Source: Glaciecola amylolytica (GTDB lineage: Bacteria; Bacteroidota; Bacteroidia; Flavobacteriales_D; Crocinitomicaceae). Taken from it: DNA of 64,000 nucleotides. A program made the position numbers and the translations under genes. The stretch spans positions 4,087,501 to 4,151,500 of the forward strand of contig CP034120.1 in NCBI GenBank assembly GCA_003856375.1, in the 5' to 3' direction. The notes beneath the pieces are model-generated. The model saw only the letters and a program-made list of their open reading frames with translations, ran no database searches and was not told the DNA's origin. Numbering within the stretch: position 1 is the stretch's first letter; the number at the start of each line of letters is the position of its first letter. Shown here in pieces: positions 61,846-64,000 of the stretch.

Positions 61846-63117
61846 ATGACTGAGAGAAAGAAGATAATCCTGTACAATGAAGTAAAACTCGTAATGATTT
61901 CGATGCTGACAGCCTTAATGTGCTGTGTTTTAGCCTTTGCATTGAAGTGGTCAACGGAAGCAGCTCAACACAGGCTTTATAATTTCGCGCATCACCATCT
62001 GATCTGGTTCATTGTTTTTCCGACCTGTGGAATTACGGCAATTTATTTCCTGCGCAAATACCTTTTTCAAAATCGAAAGAATAAGGGAATTACTGAAATC
62101 TACAAGACTCTGGATCAGCGTAAGGATCATTTGCCTTTCTTCAAGATTCCATCGCATTTTCTCAATGGGTTTCTTACTGTAATCTTTGGCGGATCGACCG
62201 GAATTGAGGTTTCTACCGTTGTGGCAACGGCTACGATTGGAAATGAAACATACAAACGCGATTTTTCTGCAAAAATATATAAACGCGAATTGATTAGCGC
62301 AGGAGTTGTTGCTGGTGTTGCAGTATTATTCGGCAGTCCGATTGCCGGATGGTTGTTTGCACTGGAAGTCATTGCCCGAAAAGTAAACAAAGCACTTTTG
62401 CTTAGCTGCAGTGCGGCGGCATTGGTTTCCTGGATTTTTATTCTGAGTATTGACAGCAAACCTTTATTGCCGTTTCAGGTTAATGATTGGTCGTGGAAAG
62501 CCTTACCATTTTTTGTTTTATTGAGTTTGTTCGGAGCATTAATCTCTGTTTATTTTACGGTGTTGGTTATTCGAATCAAGGAGTTTTTTGCACGGATTCC
62601 CAATAATTTTATCCGGGTGAACCTGGGCGCTTTGTTGGTCGGAGCAGCTATTCTGTGTTTTCCTTTTCTGTATGGAGACAGTTACCACGGAATGATTGAA
62701 GTGATCGGGAAGGCAATTGATCACGAACCGGTTTCTCTTGCCGTTTTAGGCCTATTACTGTTAATGAAACCGCTTGTTGCAGCACTCACTTTGGGAGCTG
62801 GTGGAGATGGCGGTGTTTTTGCACCAAGTATTGTGGTCGGAGCAATTTTGGGAGTCTTTTTTGCGCTAATCTGCAATCAGTTTTTCCATACGGAGTTGAT
62901 TCCGCTCAATTTTGCTTTGGCTGGTGTGGCGGCTACACTTTCTTCCGCAATTTCTGCTCCGTTCACGACATTGGTTCTGGTTTGCGGCTTGGTTCCGAAT
63001 GGATATGCGCTCTTTATTCCGGTTTTTGTAAGCAGTTTTGTTGCTCAGCGGATTGCCCGTTTCATCCTCCCATACAATGTGTATACTTATGGAATGGACA
63101 AAGCTTCCGCGAAATAG
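61846..63117 (+). CDS. ClC-type chloride channel or antiporter
   Basis: 423 aa, about 10-11 membrane helices. The selectivity motifs are GSTGIEVSTVVATATIG (with a gating Glu) and LGAGGDGGVFAPSIVVGAILG. Moves chloride or exchanges Cl-/H+. A TATTTTTG -7 box lies 6 nt before ATG 61846. No CBS domains at the C-terminus. Confidence 0.92.
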   Translation: MTERKKIILYNEVKLVMISMLTALMCCVLAFALKWSTEAAQHRLYNFAHHHLIWFIVFPTCGITAIYFLRKYLFQNRKNKGITEIYKTLDQRKDHLPFFKIPSHFLNGFLTVIFGGSTGIEVSTVVATATIGNETYKRDFSAKIYKRELISAGVVAGVAVLFGSPIAGWLFALEVIARKVNKALLLSCSAAALVSWIFILSIDSKPLLPFQVNDWSWKALPFFVLLSLFGALISVYFTVLVIRIKEFFARIPNNFIRVNLGALLVGAAILCFPFLYGDSYHGMIEVIGKAIDHEPVSLAVLGLLLLMKPLVAALTLGAGGDGGVFAPSIVVGAILGVFFALICNQFFHTELIPLNFALAGVAATLSSAISAPFTTLVLVCGLVPNGYALFIPVFVSSFVAQRIARFILPYNVYTYGMDKASAK

Positions 63118-63128
63118 ATTTTCTCCGA

Positions 63129-63269
63129 TTAATCGGTATCAAGATCATCATCCAGCAATTCCCGTTCTGTTTTTTTGCGAATGAAGTAGCGTATTACCTG
63201 AACAATAAAAACGGTAATGGAATACAAGGCTGCTATTCCGAGTAAAATGAAAACCCAGGAAGGAATCAC
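63129..63269 (-). CDS. small membrane protein, GTG start, unknown
   Basis: 46 aa: one helix (IPSWVFILLGIAALYSITVF) followed by RKKTEREL and an acidic tail (DDDLDTD). A stop closes the frame upstream, so only GTG can begin it. Unknown, called from composition. Confidence 0.4.
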   Translation of the reverse strand: MIPSWVFILLGIAALYSITVFIVQVIRYFIRKKTERELLDDDLDTD

Positions 63270-63303
63270 ACGAAAGAAGTTTTATCGGATAATAGAATTT
63301 GCG

Positions 63304-63516
63304 TTACTTGCTGGATACGGCGTAGCAGTTTCGATCCGAATTGGATTTTGCTTCACAGTTGCTCTTCGCTTTCTTTTTACTTGTGGGTGAATAAACTCCT
63401 TCTACAACAGGTTCTGCACCAAAACCATTTGCACAGTAGCACGAATAATCTTTTTTGCAGGCAGATAAAGAAACGAGAAGAGATGTAAATGCGATGGTAA
63501 TAGTCACTGTTTTCAT
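63304..63516 (-). CDS. small Cys-rich lipoprotein, unknown
   Basis: 70 aa with lipobox LSAC (MKTVTITIAFTSLLVSLSAC). Five further Cys residues (two in CYCANG-type text). Surface or periplasmic. Unknown. Confidence 0.6.
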   Translation of the reverse strand: MKTVTITIAFTSLLVSLSACKKDYSCYCANGFGAEPVVEGVYSPTSKKKAKSNCEAKSNSDRNCYAVSSK

Positions 63517-63579
63517 AATGGAGTTTTAAGTTAAAGGAAAGGTAGCACTTTTAATTATTTGAAAAACAGGATGTTTATT

Positions 63580-63993
63580 TTATGGCTTTACCCGGATTTT
63601 ATCTACGAAATAGTATCCGAAAACTCCTTTTTTCAAGTTGCAGGTGATGGAATCCTGTAATAGGAGAAATTGTGCTTCACCAACGGTGAACCGTTCGGTT
63701 TTGCCATCCAGGTTCAGATAAATGTAGTGAACATCCCGGCTTCTCCGGCTACCACTACCAATAGTTTTTTCTGAAATTTTAAAGGATTCATTTTTGATTG
63801 ATTCAACGACGATGTAGCGATTTGAAATAAATACTAACGCACAGAATAGCATAGGTATTCCCAAAGGAAACCCAATCCCGAAACCATTGATGTTATCAGA
63901 AGAAATAAAGGAGAAAGGTTTTTTGATCGACCAACGGATTAATAGTATTCCCGCAAGTATTCCGATTCCAATACACCACCAGAATAATTGCAT
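63580..63993 (-). CDS. membrane protein, unknown
   Basis: 137 aa with three hydrophobic segments near 4-21, 38-55 and 44-58. The soluble end (RRSRDVHYIYLNLDGKTERFTVG) is beta-rich. No family recognised. Complete; starts 8 bp before the window edge. Confidence 0.55.
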   Translation of the reverse strand: MQLFWWCIGIGILAGILLIRWSIKKPFSFISSDNINGFGIGFPLGIPMLFCALVFISNRYIVVESIKNESFKISEKTIGSGSRRSRDVHYIYLNLDGKTERFTVGEAQFLLLQDSITCNLKKGVFGYYFVDKIRVKP

Positions 63994-64000
63994 GCCGTGA

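Noticed and set aside
1-64000. CRISPR arrays or prophage
   Set aside because: No regularly spaced repeats, cas genes, capsid or tail genes are seen.

Overview
The window looks like a chromosomal segment of a Bacteroidota bacterium, most likely Flavobacteriales and perhaps near Crocinitomicaceae/Fluviicola (the lineage is an inference). The reasons are Bacteroidota -7 promoter boxes (TAnnTTTG) before many genes with no clear Shine-Dalgarno, type IX secretion (T9SS) tails, a gliding-motility-type C-terminal domain, a long IspG with an insertion, and a DUF4175 protein. It is mostly housekeeping DNA with one small RNA-repair locus and one inserted accessory island.

1-7.6 kb: a cut GH3-family gene, a tandem universal stress protein, a 1310-aa periplasmic-propeller sensor with adenylate cyclase and HD phosphohydrolase domains, ferritin, and a WYL regulator. 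7.6-13.1 kb: an RNA-repair locus. The WYL regulator is divergent from a roughly 500-nt structured leader, a slipin/SPFH protein and the RNA ligase RtcB, with RNase R behind. Both divergent promoters carry the same layout (inverted repeat, 11 nt, ATCTTTG). The leader holds a circularly permuted tRNA-like fold (T-arm, closed acceptor stem, U8-A9, D-arm) followed by two hairpins that look like anticodon arms of tRNA-Gly(UCC) and tRNA-Lys(UUU). I consider this the most exciting part of the window.

13.1-20.7 kb: mostly minus-strand small genes (DUF2199, MORN-like, DinB-like, YdeI-like, DUF1761, YafY-type regulator, GNAT), a secreted subtilase and a LytTR response regulator. 20.7-21.35 kb: a gene-free AT-rich stretch with DnaA boxes, a candidate oriC. 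21.35-35.8 kb: rpiB, an M28 peptidase, a TlpA-like protein, a sigma/anti-sigma pair, tRNA-Cys, folB-gltX, and a DUF4175 protein / ATPase / ybeY / mnmG / methyltransferase run. Six parS-like centromere sites lie in 32.8-34.9 kb, which supports the nearby-origin reading.

36-50.4 kb: ispG, an ArsR regulator, secreted unknowns, MtfA-like peptidase, MmcQ/S4/carbamoyltransferase, a VWA protein, LemA-DUF2207, feoAB with a small Cys protein, and xseB. 50.5-54.05 kb: an island with an ISAs1-type transposase, bounded by a 20-nt inverted repeat (18/20) and separating xseB from xseA. 54.2-64 kb: xseA, small lipoproteins, VOC proteins, metG, a ClC channel and two small unknowns. All calls come from reading the sequence; no database search was run.
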